Below are positions 11,396 through 22,929 of a DNA stretch of 64,000 nt, one piece after another. The stretch spans positions 5,358,437 through 5,422,436 of the forward strand of contig OX104124.1 in NCBI GenBank assembly GCA_944474755.1, written 5' to 3'. The position numbers were made by a program, and so were the translations under genes. The number at the start of each line of letters is the position of its first letter. Position 1 is the stretch's first letter. Source of the DNA: Limnoperna fortunei (Eukaryota > Mollusca > Bivalvia > Mytilida > Modiolidae). The notes beneath the pieces were generated by a model. It had not been told where the DNA came from, made no database searches, and worked only from the letters and a program-made list of their open reading frames with translations.

Positions 11396-12479
11396 AGAGA
11401 GCAGAGTCATCTTGCAGAGAAGAAGTCAGTGTCGTAACTAGCAAATACATGTTAGAATGTTCTGTTGTGGTTTTGAAAGCTGACCATGAATGAACAACAC
11501 CATTTGGGAAACTCGTATGAATCTCACAAAGTCACTGCCGTTCGCCATTCTGCCATCGTTCTCATTCTGCCTTAGATGTTAACAGATACTTAACTATTCG
11601 ATTCCATTTGGTATTTTGGTAGGAAATTGCTGAATCACAGTTTATTTCTCCAAGTACAGTACTTAAGATTGAAAACGCAACACTTTTATCAATCCGTCAG
11701 CGATCCGTCAGCGTTCCAAAATCCGTCAGCGATCAGTTATCAATCAGTCAGATCAGTCAAATCGTTCCCAATCCGTCAGATCGTTCCCAATCCGTCCATC
11801 CGTCAATTGACGGATTTGGAACGATTTGACTGATCTGACGGATCGATTTGGACTGATCGCTCCAATCCGTCCATTCAACTTCCGGTTAGTGAAATCAATA
11901 TTTCGAAATGTGAAAATTCGTTTCACTCGCATATATTAGAAGTATACAAATGTCTACTGTTATGTCCTCATTTATGGCTCGTTAAACTTAATAATAAGGT
12001 AAAACAGGTCTAAAGTTATAAATAATACGAATGGAAATTCCCCCAATCTATTAATAGTTATATGCATCTGTGACGAAATATAAACATCACATAGTGTAAT
12101 TTTATTAACAAAATAACTTAAAAAAAACATATACACAATGACTTAAAACAAATTGACCTCGCGTGCCAAGGCGTACGTCTCGTATTTGTCTTCGAATTTT
12201 TTAAAGCGAAAAAGTCGAATCTAAAGTTATAAATCATAAATGGAAATTCCCCCAATATATAACTAATGCATCTGTGACGGAATATAAACCTCACATAGTG
12301 CAATTTTATGAAACAAAAGAAATGGAAAAAAAAAACACACACAATGAATTAAAAAAATATTTGACCTCGCGTGACAAGGCGTACATCTCATATTTGACTT
12401 CGAAATTTTTTTAAGCGGAAAAAGCGAGAAAGACGAAGGCGGAATAGAAACATTTTTTTCACGTCGCGCTTTCGCGTTA

Positions 12480-12740
12480 GCATTATTTGTATGTATGAAT
12501 GAAGTTAGTTTAACACTATTTTCAAACATTATATTAGTCTATTTAATATGGCGTCGAGTGTTTATTAGGAAGAGCTGCAGTACCCAACGAAATAGCAGAC
12601 CTTCGACAGGAAAACTGGTTCTCTTTGCAAATTTAGGGATGGTCGAGCACACCCTCTCGCTGTAAGGGTCGAACAGACAACTCGGTGATCAATACTAGAT
12701 TACTGCTACATTAACCACCGCGGTCGAGGTTTTTTATAAT
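12480..12740 (-). mobile_element. Nested SINE (mirror of 8035-8275)
   Basis: Tail-to-head on the plus strand: AGTTTAACACTATTTTCAAA, ATGGCGTCGAGTGTTTATTA, then tRNA-like phrases ending at ACCACCGCGGTCG. It pairs with the L1 copy. Confidence 0.75.
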
Positions 12741-13330
12741 AAACGCGTAAAAAGATCATTTGTCGTGGTTTGATCAGTTTTCTTTCTGTTCCACAATTCC
12801 TAAGAATTCCGGTATATAATACTGGGAAAGATTTACGACTAAAGCGAATACATCTATTTTTATATTTTATTCACTATCTAATTGTGTCACATGAATTTAC
12901 TCAGAATTAAATGTCAAATAAATAATAAACGCGTTTGTATATAGAAGTTTACGAGTTAAAGACGCTAACACGTAAGCATAATTTTAAAATCAATTTCTGC
13001 TTTCGCATTTTAGCCGTCACAATTTGTTTATTTTACGATGTCTTTTATAGTCATTCGATAGTTAATGATATATAAATGGTTTCCTTTAAATTCGGAAGTG
13101 TTTGAAATTAGTTACTAATTATCGCGTTTTTTATGAGGGGGGTGGTTCAGGAATAATAGAATTGCCGCGAACCATAGTGACGTGTTTAGAGAGTACTTGC
13201 ACTCTAATGATCTCTTTTGTAGATTTCGAAAAGGAGAAGGCTTAAAATTTTGCCCCCATACCCATACCACTTATTTTTCCAGTTGAATTCAAAATGTTTG
13301 CCCTTTTTTCATCTTTCTCTAATTGATTCA

Positions 13331-13594
13331 GGGGGCCTCGGTGGCCGAGTGGTTAGGGTAGTCTACTATTGATCACGTTGTCTGTCAACACTGAGGTTGC
13401 GGGTTCGAGTCTCAAGGCGGGCAGAGTGCACTCGACTTAATTGACAAGGATTGCCACTTTTCCTACCGAAGGAACGGGCTTTTCTCCGGGTACTCCTGTT
13501 TCCTCCTCCAATAAAAACTGGACGCCATGATATAGCTGCAAAAATTGCTGAAAGTGACGTTAAACAATATTTAAACAAACAAACAAACAAAAAC
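13331..13594 (+). mobile_element. Full SINE with target duplication, nested in R1
   Basis: Box A TGGCCGAGTGGTTAGGGTAG, box B GGTTCGAGTCTC, core CTCCGGGTACTC, AACTGGACGCCATGATATAG, and an AAACAAACAAAC tail. TCTAATTGAT flanks both sides. It is the mirror copy of 6534-6799 and the best-preserved example of the common SINE in this window. Confidence 0.9.
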
Positions 13595-13915
13595 AAATCT
13601 AATTGATATTTAACTTATTCTCATCATGAATAAAGCTGAACACCCTCCCTGAAAGAAAAGCAAGCATCCAATCAATCAATCAATGAAATAAGTTATTCAA
13701 ATTGAATGACAATCTTTTAAATGGTACGTTTTAAAAAGGTTCTGTTTTATCGATATGACTGTAATGACAATGTTCAAACCGATCTGCATAGACGTAGGGA
13801 ATTAATGACGTTTTGTTAAAAAAATTACTATTTCTTACTATAACACGTGTATATCTGTAACACATTTTTACGCTTAACTTCAGTATTCACAGGCAAGTCT
13901 CCGCGGCGTTATTAG

Positions 13916-14095
13916 GGCCTCAGTGGCTGATTGGTTAGTCATCTACTAGTTATTACATGCCTAAAAACAGGTTGCGGATTTTCGAACGACTGCACATAGG
14001 GTGTGCCCGACTCCAACTGTATTGACTTGTCCGTTTTAACCCGTGTACTCCGGCTTCTTCCCACCCCACCCCCAATATAATTGGACGCCATGAAA
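13916..14095 (+). mobile_element. Nested SINE (mirror of 6041-6223)
   Basis: GCCTCAGTGGCTGATTGGTT opens a diverged tRNA-like head; GTACTCCGGCTTCTTCCCAC and ATTGGACGCCATGAAAT form the tail. It is shared by every arm at the same relative place. Confidence 0.8.
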
Positions 14096-15025
14096 TGAAT
14101 GACGTAATTGTAATTATACTTTTTAGCTTCTTTTATTGCCTGTCAAATAAAACTTAGGACAAGAATCGCTGTATATTTTACAATACAACTTTTTGTTTAG
14201 TAAACAATGCGTTTTGATTGACAATGCTTGTTCAACAGTTCAACAATTGTTTAGCACAACAGTTTTATAATTGTATTTTAAAATGTTGTTGACTAAAAAA
14301 ACACGTAGGCATACATTTAAGTAACTAGTAATGATGTCAAAAAGAGCTAGCCACGTCCTTTCCTAAATGAAAATAAATCTGTTACTGATTGGGGCAGTCG
14401 GGTCGGCTTAATATACGACAAAAAATATACATGTAGCAGGTCGCAGAAAATAAAATAGGCCGAAATCACGAGTCGCGGAAATAATAAAAGAAAATCAATA
14501 AAGGATTACGAAAATAAAACATTTAACTCGTCGCTACTAATGTGCCTTAAATCGAAGTTTTTTAAGGTTTACAGGGCGCAACCCGCAAATATGCCCTGTT
14601 TTAAAGAATTTTGTTTTATTATATAATATAAAGAAAATAGTTTTTTCTTTAAATATGTTTACTTATGTTATTTTTAAGAACGAGACATTGTATTTACTAT
14701 TCTTTTGAAAACTTGCATTTATTTTATTATAAATTTATTATAAATGCTTATATAATATACAAATCACGCATAATTCGTTTTATCTTTAAATTATTAATGT
14801 ATAGGTATCCGTCAATAAACTGACCGATTTATGCATTTAATTAAATGACGGATTCTGGATCGCACTGATTGAACTGATCGCTCACGATTACCAAGGTAAT
14901 GACGGATTCATAAGTGTGGACGATGTATTCATCATCAATCAGTCAGCGATCCGTCAGCGTTCCAAAATCCGTCACCAATCAGTTATCAATCAGTCAAAGT
15001 GTTGCGTTTACGGGTGCAAGTACTG

Positions 15026-15341
15026 TAATTGTCAATTTTATAACTTTTAAACAATCTGTAAATATCAGGAATAAAACCATTCTTTTCTTGTTTTTTACAG
15101 GAATACTCTTAAAGAAGGGTAAAATAATCTTGGTGATGTAAGAAGTGTCTAAAGTTGTCAGTTTTTGCTAAAAAGACATTAGTTTTTTTTCCGTCAACTT
15201 CAAAGTAATATCAAATAGTTCACGTAGGCTTTCCACATTATCAGGTCAAGTAGATGTTCGAAGACCCTGAATACTTTTTATTGAATATTGGTGCCTTTTA
15301 CTGAGAACACCACAGTGTAGACCGGAAATCACTTCCATATA
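15026..15341. repeat. Body repeat resumed after R1
   Basis: Homologous to 54467-54760 of locus 3. The join 11656/15026 reconstitutes the locus 3 order exactly, which defines R1 as an insertion. It ends at the target of a SINE. Confidence 0.85.
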
Positions 15342-15860
15342 TTGTTTGTTTGTTTGTTTGATGCTGTTTAACGCCACTTTCAGCATTTCTTCAGCTATAT
15401 CATGTCGTCCAGTTTTATTGGGGGGAGGAAGCCGGAGTGCCCGGAGAAAACCCTTGACCTGCGGCAGGAAAACTGGCAATCATTGTCAGTCGGAGTCGAG
15501 TAATTCCTGCCTGCAATGGGAATCGAACCCGCAATCTGAGTGTTGACAGACCACGTAATCACTAGTAGACGAACTACCTTAAGGTATCCATGTGATCTTA
15601 TTTGGTGTCCCGGACGTCTTTTGTGTTTTAATGGAGCAGACGTCGGTTATGTTCGGCAAACAACGGAAATAATATTTGAGTAACTAACTTTGTTGGCTCA
15701 AAACTCTTAACATTGACCAGAATTAAAACACTATATTTAATTGTATCATTAATTAGCAGTATAATTATTTCATAAAGCGTATTTCTTTGTAAAAAAATTA
15801 CGGAAACTTTAATTATGGGTCGGATACCTTACCATTCGGCCACCGTGGCTCCCCTCCCCC
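15342..15860 (-). mobile_element. SINE interrupted by a small MITE
   Basis: The minus-strand SINE has tail TTGTTTGTTTGTTTGATGCT, the GTCGTCCAGTTTTATTGG core, box B GGAATCGAACCCGC (complement) and head ATTCGGCCACCGTGGC. Near-identical targets flank it: ACTTCCATATA before and ACTTCCAAATA after. Locus 3 (58371 on) shows the empty site TTCCATATAAATCTGCTGCC. The head is split by the element at 15582-15829. Confidence 0.88.
15582..15829. mobile_element. 248-bp MITE nested in the SINE head
   Basis: AGGTATCC at the left and GGATACCT at the right form 8-bp TIRs, each next to TA. Removing it restores the usual SINE phrase ACTACCTTA(A)CCATTCGGCC. No coding potential. This is the youngest layer at this spot. 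Confidence 0.8.
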
Positions 15861-15871
15861 AACTTCCAAAT

Positions 15872-16975
15872 AAAGCTGCTGTCAATTCAACCTTATGGTG
15901 TATGTTCATAAGGGTAAGTCGGGTTCAAACTTCTTTCACTATGTCTAATTTTGCCTTCTTTGCACATTCGGCTGGTCATCAACGTAATTTCAATGTGTAT
16001 TTTCAAAGAAACTATTCGGGTTTGCTTGTCACCTCGCTTCCTTACAAACGAAAAATCTGTAGTATGGCGTCATTTTCAATTTTTAACCACTGAATTGAAA
16101 CTTTCATACTAGTGAACACTTGTAGCCTACCTCCAGAAGCTTCTGTAATGTTTTCTTCGAGCCGATTGCTAATAGCGCAATTATCAAACGCTGGATTGCC
16201 ACGAATAATATTTCTGTGTTCTATGCCACAACATGATGACTCTAGTTTATTAGGTAATTCATGAAGTAAAGTTTATATAAGAAGGCAGACAAAATTGTCT
16301 TGATAAACACCTTGTATAACTTGGAACCACACTGATTTAGCACCTTTCATCAACACAGCACTTTCAATGGTTAATCAGAAGTTGAATAATTCATTTTAAT
16401 ACCAAGTGTTATAAGTTTACAAATAAGACCATTGTGCCAAATAGTATTAAACGCTTGTTTGATATCTAAGAAAGCTCTAAATACTTCGGAGTTGTATCCA
16501 ACGACAGACCACACAACTTCAGATGATGCGAATGAGGGTAACAAAGCTAATATTTCATTGTTTATATATTCGCGGATTTCCTTTACTTTATGCATGCGTT
16601 CATATCTGCATTTTGTTAATAAATACAATGTATTCCAACTAACGGCATCATGTTTTGCAACTGCCAGATATACTGCAATGAAAACGTCGTAGCGTGAATA
16701 ATCCAGCTTCCAAATTGTTAGCTCGCGTATACTACGTCAAGCATTCTATCTTTTGATATGTCATTTGATCCGGTTTGAAATATAAATGTGCTTGGTTTTT
16801 TGTGGCTTTTGAATAATTTGAGAATCTCAACATGGTCTAAATTACATACTACTCTCAAAGACAATAAAGATTCTGGATAGACACTGTCGTTCGTCAAACT
16901 GAACTCTTGGTCAATATATTTCCAAGGTTTGAAGGTATTAGAAAAAGGAATAGAATTCACATAGAGTGTAAAAGA
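15872..16975 (-). pseudogene. Non-LTR retrotransposon reverse-transcriptase relic
   Basis: Minus-strand frames carry degenerate RT landmarks. HVEILKLFKSHK with a later GSNDIS resembles the region upstream of RT that usually reads KAPGPDxIS. FLDIKQAFNTIWHNGL matches RT motif A (FLDxxKAFDTVxHxxL). The matching part of copies 40341 and 58624 gives VRQxVLQGTILS, the motif B region (VxQGxxLSP). No YADD-like motif was found and frames are broken, so it is dead. The element is truncated at both ends. Related copies lie at 4735, 25085, 39985 and 58350. Confidence 0.75.
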
Positions 16976-17054
16976 ATTACAACTACCAAGTCAAATGTGA
17001 TGCAAGATTTCCAAGATGTATATCATGTATTACTTTGGTAGCAAGAAATAAAGA

Positions 17055-17240
17055 AAGAAAAGTACTAGGTTCTTGTTCATATTTGTTTGTGTTAACAACA
17101 ATCTGCTTGAACAGTTTGGTTTCCAATTATAAAATAATTGCAACTAATATGTAGAGAGAAGACGGAGTGTCTGTTACAGATATCTATCGACATTCCATAT
17201 AAAATCATAAGGGAGTGTTTTGAGTTGAATAAAGTATACT
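17055..17240 (+). repeat. Dispersed repeat (partner 46070-46245)
   Basis: Shared phrases include ACTAGGTTCTTGTTCAT, GACATTCCATATAA and GTGTTTTGAGTTGAATAAAG. The following 100 bases retain weaker similarity, including GGATATTTCGAAGGTTGTTT. No coding signal. Confidence 0.75.
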
Positions 17241-17681
17241 TAAAATTTAAGCATGGTTTGTTATCTGGAAATGACAATCTATAGACGTCGAGGCATAATA
17301 GTTATCAGTTCTTCAATGGATATTTCGAAGGTTGTTTACAAAAGATCGCATCATAAAATGTAGCAGTTTGACATTTGCATAAAAGTTGTTTTAATTAATT
17401 TCTTGAAAGAAGTATACGAACAATTTAGTCATTTAGAAAATGTTTTGCATTTGTAGTGATCTAACTAAAACAATGACTTCAAAGTCCACACTGGAATGAT
17501 AAAAAATGAAAGCACTACAATGTGTACCCATTGAGGCACTGAATCCATTGCATTTGTAGAATACACTGTGTATAAAATCAATTTCAAATAAAATGTAGGT
17601 TATTTTGCTTGATGATAAGGCTCGCAATATTTGATTTTAATTAACGTCCTTCAAGTTTTATGCTAACATTAATTTTGTTGG

Positions 17682-18903
17682 ATTTCTCAATTTTACATTT
17701 GGTAGGATTTTGCAGTATAATTACTTATGCTTAGAAGTCAGAATGATTGTGAGGTTTTATTTTTTCAAGTTTACATTAAGTTGACATTTCTGTTTTCAAC
17801 TGCGACGTGATAAAAATTTCCATTTGAAAATGAAAAAAATTGTTGCGTTTATACTAAAAATTTTACTAACGGAAATCTAGATAAATTTAAGTATTTACCA
17901 GATTATATGCAAATGCAAAATTATAGATGTTATAATTCAACATCTTAAACAATATATATATTATGTCACCCAACTTTAAAACACTTACTGATTACCTCTG
18001 AACAATATCATGTGACTTTTATCAATGTCATCTCATGATAGCCAGCGCCAAAAATTTGTTTGCAGAGGGTGAGAAAATTGAAACCTGAACCTGTAATGGG
18101 GAGACAAAACCTTTGTCACCCTCGAAATAACGTGATTGACAACTTTAATCTTGACTTTTCTATTTTTAAGCGCACGTGATCGACAACCTGAAAAATTTTT
18201 TGCAATATTTACATTTACAATTATGGACGAAATATTTTATTAAAGATAAGGTCATGAGAAATAACACCAATAAAGAAACGTATTTGGTCTATGTTGATTT
18301 GCTCGAATTAATATAACAATTGTTGCCTTCTTGATCAGTATATATCCAGAATTTTCACCTTGCATGGGTTGTTTTCCCTCGGGCTCCGGAAAGACAACCC
18401 ACGCAAATAATGGATGTCCAACTTTTGAAGATTACAGTCAAATATCAAGAATTGTACTGTCATCAAAATTTTGTTTAATATATTAGCGTTGGCGTTAATT
18501 ATTTGGTGGAAAAAAACACTTAAAAATGGGTAATATCTTTCCTTATTTCGTTGTTACTTCATACCAATATAATTTAACAAAATAAAATTCATGATATGTT
18601 GTACGAACGTAAAACGTTATTATTGTTACCGTAATGACATGTAAATAAAAAGTGTATTTATGTATATAAATAAATTTATGATCCTTAAACTTTTTTCAAT
18701 TGTTTCAAATTTTTTATATTTTGCTTAGTTTTATATAATCAATCCACTTTTTACATATATCCCCAGTTGCAGCATGCCATCAATGTATTTGTATTACGTA
18801 ATCACATTCCACATTTTACAGTTTCCATTAACCAGTTTGATCATGGTCAAGCTGTGTTTTGTCAGTGGTTAATTTCGATAATTTGAAGTTATTTAAACCT
18901 CAC
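17682..18903. repeat. Dispersed long repeat, copy B
   Basis: Direct copy of 1-1210, including the hairpin (18361-18405) and the terminal block at 18651-18900. Differences are scattered and include frame-changing indels, as expected for neutral sequence. Sequence on its left begins abruptly after GTTGGATTTCTC. Confidence 0.85.
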
Positions 18904-18904
18904 A

Positions 18905-20670
18905 GTTTTCGCAATGGTGCTGCTACTACAACACATCTTTTTGGGTATACAGATAACCAGGTACAAAACATGGGGCGATGGTCTTCTATTTCTTATCATA
19001 GGTACATTAGAATTTATTATTAATTATTTTATTATTATTTTTGTTTGAGAGGAGCCAAGTATTGCACTTTTTAGATGAAATTGACAGTATTCTATTAGGA
19101 GAGAGAAAACTTCCAGATATTCAAATTACCTTTAAAAATTATGATTGCTTGTTGACGGAATGATTTCAATGGGAAGAAATGTCTAGACACTGTTGCAAAA
19201 AATAATTCAATTGATCCAAATGTAATTTTGTTTATTAAAAAAGAACTCTCACAAGAAAAGGTAAATGGAAAGCTTATTGAAAACACCTTACTTACTTAAC
19301 GGGTGACTTTTAAATGACCTATCACAAAGATGTACAAAGAATGTAAAGAAGGCATATGATTGGAAGTGACTTCCAAAAATATATCGTCTTCATACTCTTT
19401 GTACATTTGAGCCTGTTTCAAACAGTATGTTGTGATCAGTAGTTCAGTCCAGTGATGTTGATAGATTTTTAAATCTTATTGATCATAAAAACAATTTATC
19501 CATTTAATTTCTTATCTTTTTTAAAGAAATAACAAACCGGTATGATAAATTCACAAGGGTTTTTAAATGAGTGTTTCCAAATGAGCCCTGTTGTTTTTCT
19601 GTCTATGTTCATCTAAGCTGTGAGAAAACTGCCAAATTTTCAAACAGGTAAGAATTCAGGTAACATAATACAAATTAAGTTATAATTACAACGTACAGTA
19701 GTTTTATGACTTACGAAATTGCATTAGGAAAACTTTTTATTATTGAAAATGATAACGTTATTAAAAAACATAAGACTACAATAGGTTATGCGAAAAAAAA
19801 ACTTATGTAATGAATGACAGTTTAAGACTTAAATTAAAAAAGTAAAGTAATTAAAATATCAATAAAACATTAAATGAAAAACTTGACCCATTGAGGTGAT
19901 ACGCATTATTAGCTATAATATGAATGGAAACTTTAAATTGGAAAAATAAGCAGATATTTAACTAAATATGCTAAATATAAATATTCCTTCAAATTTAAAA
20001 TTAGGATTTATAAATAAAAAATGCACACAAAAAGGATATAATATTTTGGGGTCCTTACTGTTTTACAAAAAGGTATTGGCATAAAAGAATCGCCAAAAGT
20101 TGACCTTCTGTTTGAAAAAAGACATGATAATTTTAAAATTGTAAATTCGACCATATGCTGCATATGAGCTTAAAAGCCATTTAAAAAAACGTCAATTTTG
20201 AAGAATACATTATAGGTAAATGAGTTCTAACACTGTAATAAGAAGGTCACTAGCAACTCTTTTAAAAAATACACCCATAATAATGCTTGACATGTTATTT
20301 TTAAAGCCACAAATCTGTAAAATAAAGTATCACAGCTATGTGTAAAAAATGAATAAGTTCTCACTGGTTGGAGAGATTATTTTTGGGCAATCCTTTAAAT
20401 GATACATGTATAATATTGTTCTGCTTATATGATCAGTTGTCGTTGATGTTATACATATAAACATGACGTACTTATTGATGTTTTGGAAACAAATATTGAA
20501 CAGTTAGCTATTTTTTTGCAGAAACAGCATCATTTTTCAAATAAAATGATATTTTGGACTCCTTCAAACTGTTGTAACTTGTTTTATTCTTGACGATTTT
20601 CAATCTGTTTTTGTATTGACCTCGTCATGTTGAGCTATGTAGTTTTATGTATAAGTACACATTTTGATTG
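18905..20670. other. AT-rich stretch without a recognised gene
   Basis: Only short frames occur. I see no RNA gene, TIR or tandem array. Confidence 0.5.
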
Positions 20671-20679
20671 AATCCCTAT

Positions 20680-20713
20680 CCATAGTAGACGGACTACCTT
20701 AACCACTTGGCAT
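20680..20713 (-). mobile_element. SINE head fragment
   Basis: AGTAGACGGACTACCTTAAC followed by CACTTGGC is the complement of the box A region of the common SINE. Nothing of the body or tail remains. Confidence 0.55.
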
Positions 20714-21138
20714 TATCAGCTTTACGAAATAGTTTAGACGGGTTGGTTTTTGTGTTTCAAAACAATGTAAATGATTCTTTAATAAGGCAAATTATTATAA
20801 TTGTTCATTTCTTTTAGTTGCTGACTTGACTTGTAGTGGTGAAGTCAACATCATAAAAGTGTGATTGCACTGTCACTAATGGCATACAGTTTACTACTAC
20901 TGATATTGATAAATTAATATGTACTGTATATCAAATAATGCTTAGAGAAACCGTAAATCATAAAACCAATTAATAGTATGCCCTCGGGCCAAAACTGATA
21001 AGGGCCTATAATGTTACTTTTGTTCGGTAAAGTGTAGAGTTTTTCTTTTACTAAAACTCACTGAAAATAAATAGGAATAATATCTCGACTCTTATAAATT
21101 AAACTAACTAATTATAATATGTTTGTGGTAAAACTTAC

Positions 21139-21210
21139 AGATATGTCAAATTATAAAGTCCAGTGAATGCGCCTTTTTCAATAGAAGTAATTTTGTTATT
21201 ACCAAACCAC
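21139..21210 (-). CDS. Leucine-rich-repeat exon (72 bp, internal)
   Basis: A CTTTTTACAG acceptor and GTAAGTTTTACC donor bound 72 open bases on the minus strand, with the same splice phase as the exon at 10781-10852. The product reads WFGNNKITSIEKGAFTGLYN followed by LTY, a canonical LRR. In gene order this exon precedes 10781. The two exons are only moderately similar in DNA, as expected for neighbouring repeats of one LRR domain. The 10-kb interval is filled with transposons. A first exon with signal peptide and a C-terminal region were not found. Confidence 0.82.
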
Positions 21211-21954
21211 CTGTAAAAAGACAAAGAAATTTTTAAAAATAAAATAATTTATAACTGTTCTGACCATTTGGTATTTTGCAAAGAAATATAAGTTGACTTC
21301 TCTTAGGGTTAAGTAGTAAGGCACAGTAATGACGTCATGAGAAATCTTCTAACCGAATAATTTCTAAAAGAATTAAATTTGTGAGTTTTTTATAGGATAC
21401 AGACAATGTGTACCAACTATATACTTGAACTCGGATATGACGTAAACGGCTATCGTCAGGTCGTGTGGACATGTGCTTATGTTAAAATTAGCTTAGAGAC
21501 GTATGACTAAGCCTTCTATTGTAGACATCATATTCAAAAGTCATGTTTTCTGGACGTTGGTACTATAAGATCAGAGCATTCAATATCAGATATTGGCACG
21601 ATCATGTTATTAATTGTTATGCATTTGATTTAATTGAATCGATAAAATAATGGTAATTGTACAATATGAAAATCTGTATACATAGTGTATATGGACAATT
21701 GGTAAATTAATTAGAGACTAATATTTTTTGGTGAAATATCATAAAGAAGAAATGTAATATGCATGTCATTTACATGCAAATATTGACTTACTTTAGCATA
21801 CATAGGACAAACTGTTTAAAAGGTTTAGACAAATTTTTTGCATATTTTTACTGAGGTTTTACGTCACTTTAAGTAATGGTTCAACTATTCATTTACAGAA
21901 ACATTCGAGTACCGGGAAAACGCATACACGTGTCAGGAAAAAGTTGGAGTTGAG

Positions 21955-22260
21955 CAGGCGAAGTGTCCTCAGGTTGTGGATTATAGCAATGGGATTTACA
22001 CGCTGGTTATAAAACAGTGGATAACTAACTTGCTAAATTAGCATTTTGATTAACGAGGCAAAACTGATTCATATAATAAATAAAATAATTTCCTTTTAAT
22101 TATTTTAACATTTATGTATCTAAATACTCAGTGGACTATCTTTATACTCAGGGAAGATTAAAAAAATAATATGAGATTTGCAGGCGTTTTATGTAAGTAT
22201 GCAGTTGTGCCCTCTGATAGAAATACACACATTTAAGTGCAATTTACTTTTGCAAATCAT
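21955..22260. repeat. Dispersed repeat (partner 41195-41490)
   Basis: Shared phrases: GGATTTACACGCTGGTTATA, GATAACTAACTTGCTAAATT, GCAGGCGTTTTATGTAA, TTTACTTTTGCAAATCATAG. In the 41-kb copy it follows directly on a LINE relic; here it does not. Confidence 0.8.
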
Positions 22261-22279
22261 AGATGAGCGTTTATAACAG

Positions 22280-22665
22280 AAAATGAACAATAAAAAAGAC
22301 GTATTTTGTCTGATACAACGGAGAAAATGTCTGTGACAGACATTGTTTGACATATACATTGGTAATGCCGTTGTAACAGACGATTTTCGACTGATTCAAC
22401 GAAAAAAAAATGACTGCGACGGACATTTTTTGACCAATACAACGGATACGCCTTTGTAAAAGACAAATTTTGACTGCGCCAACGGAAAAAAATGTCTGTA
22501 ACGGACAAAATATGTCTGTGACACATAAAATGACTGTCACAGTAAAAATTATTGTCTGACACAACGTTTGCTGTCTTTTACAGACATGTTTGCAGTCATC
22601 TGCAGTAAATCTCAGTCAGTGACAGACGAAAACCGACTGCAACTGGTATTTGCAGTCTTTTTTAG
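22280..22665. repeat. Array of degenerate TGTCTGTGACAGAC words
   Basis: The words GTCTGTGACAGAC, TGTCTGTAACGGACA, GACTGCGACGGACA and CTGACACAAC recur in both orientations with irregular spacing, plus ACAACGGA/CAACG spacers. The words are themselves near-palindromes. Two overlapping minus-strand frames of about 100 codons here are products of the array. It separates two segments known from elsewhere (21955-22260 and 22676-22790). Confidence 0.75.
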
Positions 22666-22675
22666 CCGATAGTGC

Positions 22676-22790
22676 AGTTAGTTCTCATTCCTCCTTAGAT
22701 GTTAACGCATACCTACATATTCGATTCTATTAGGAGTTTGGTAGAAAATTGCTAAGTAACAACCTATTTTTTAAATTATTTGTAAATTTG
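22676..22790. repeat. Third copy of a body-repeat segment
   Basis: Matches 11560-11656 and 54390-54470 (CTTAGATGTTAAC, ATTCGATTCTATT, GGTAGAAAATTGCTAA). It spans the position where R1 inserted in locus 1, and is uninterrupted here. Confidence 0.7.
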
Positions 22791-22929
22791 ATAACTGGTA
22801 TCTTTAATGACATTTTATTTTAATCAAATCAGGAATACAATCATTTATGTAGTTTTACACCTAAAGACAGGTCAGAAAAATCTACAAGTAGTTGTCAGTT
22901 TATTTATTAGAAAAACATAATTTCCTTGC

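Larger units (their letters stand above)
8865..11656. repeat. Body repeat between the arms of locus 1
   Basis: This sequence is homologous, with indels, to 53020-54465 in locus 3, and its last 100 bases also to 22676-22790. It is interrupted by the MITE at 9038-9959. It also has a stretch at 10350-11020 that locus 3 lacks and that contains an LRR exon. It is therefore a host repeat into which the flanking transposons inserted, not part of them. The segment continues after R1 at 15026. Confidence 0.8.
11657..15025. mobile_element. TA-target DNA transposon, copy R1 (complete, 3369 bp)
   Basis: Inner end CAGTACTTAAGATTG and outer end GGGTGCAAGTACTG, each next to TA (11655-11656 and 15026-15027). 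The terminal inverted similarity is about 30 bases, including AAACGCAACACTTT. Both subterminal zones are arrays of CCGTCA/TGACGG words (11690-11880 and 14800-15000). The body sequence continues across it without a gap: 54465 in locus 3 is the empty target TA. Nested SINEs lie at 12480, 13331 and 13916. A segment of about 190 bp is duplicated in tandem at 12000-12420. No transposase frame is present. Confidence 0.92.

Noticed and set aside
13331..13430. tRNA-like box A and box B, possible tRNA gene
   Set aside because: No cloverleaf with a matching acceptor stem, and a SINE core and tail follow. The same applies to the other SINE heads and to 24640-24725.
5100..15025. One giant element with 3.4-kb terminal inverted repeats (Polinton-like)
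   Set aside because: R1 is shown to be a separate insertion by the empty site at 54465, and no polymerase, integrase or capsid frame is present between the arms.
22257..22564. Two ~100-codon minus-strand frames
   Set aside because: Overlapping frames over the TGTCTG word array; no independent support.
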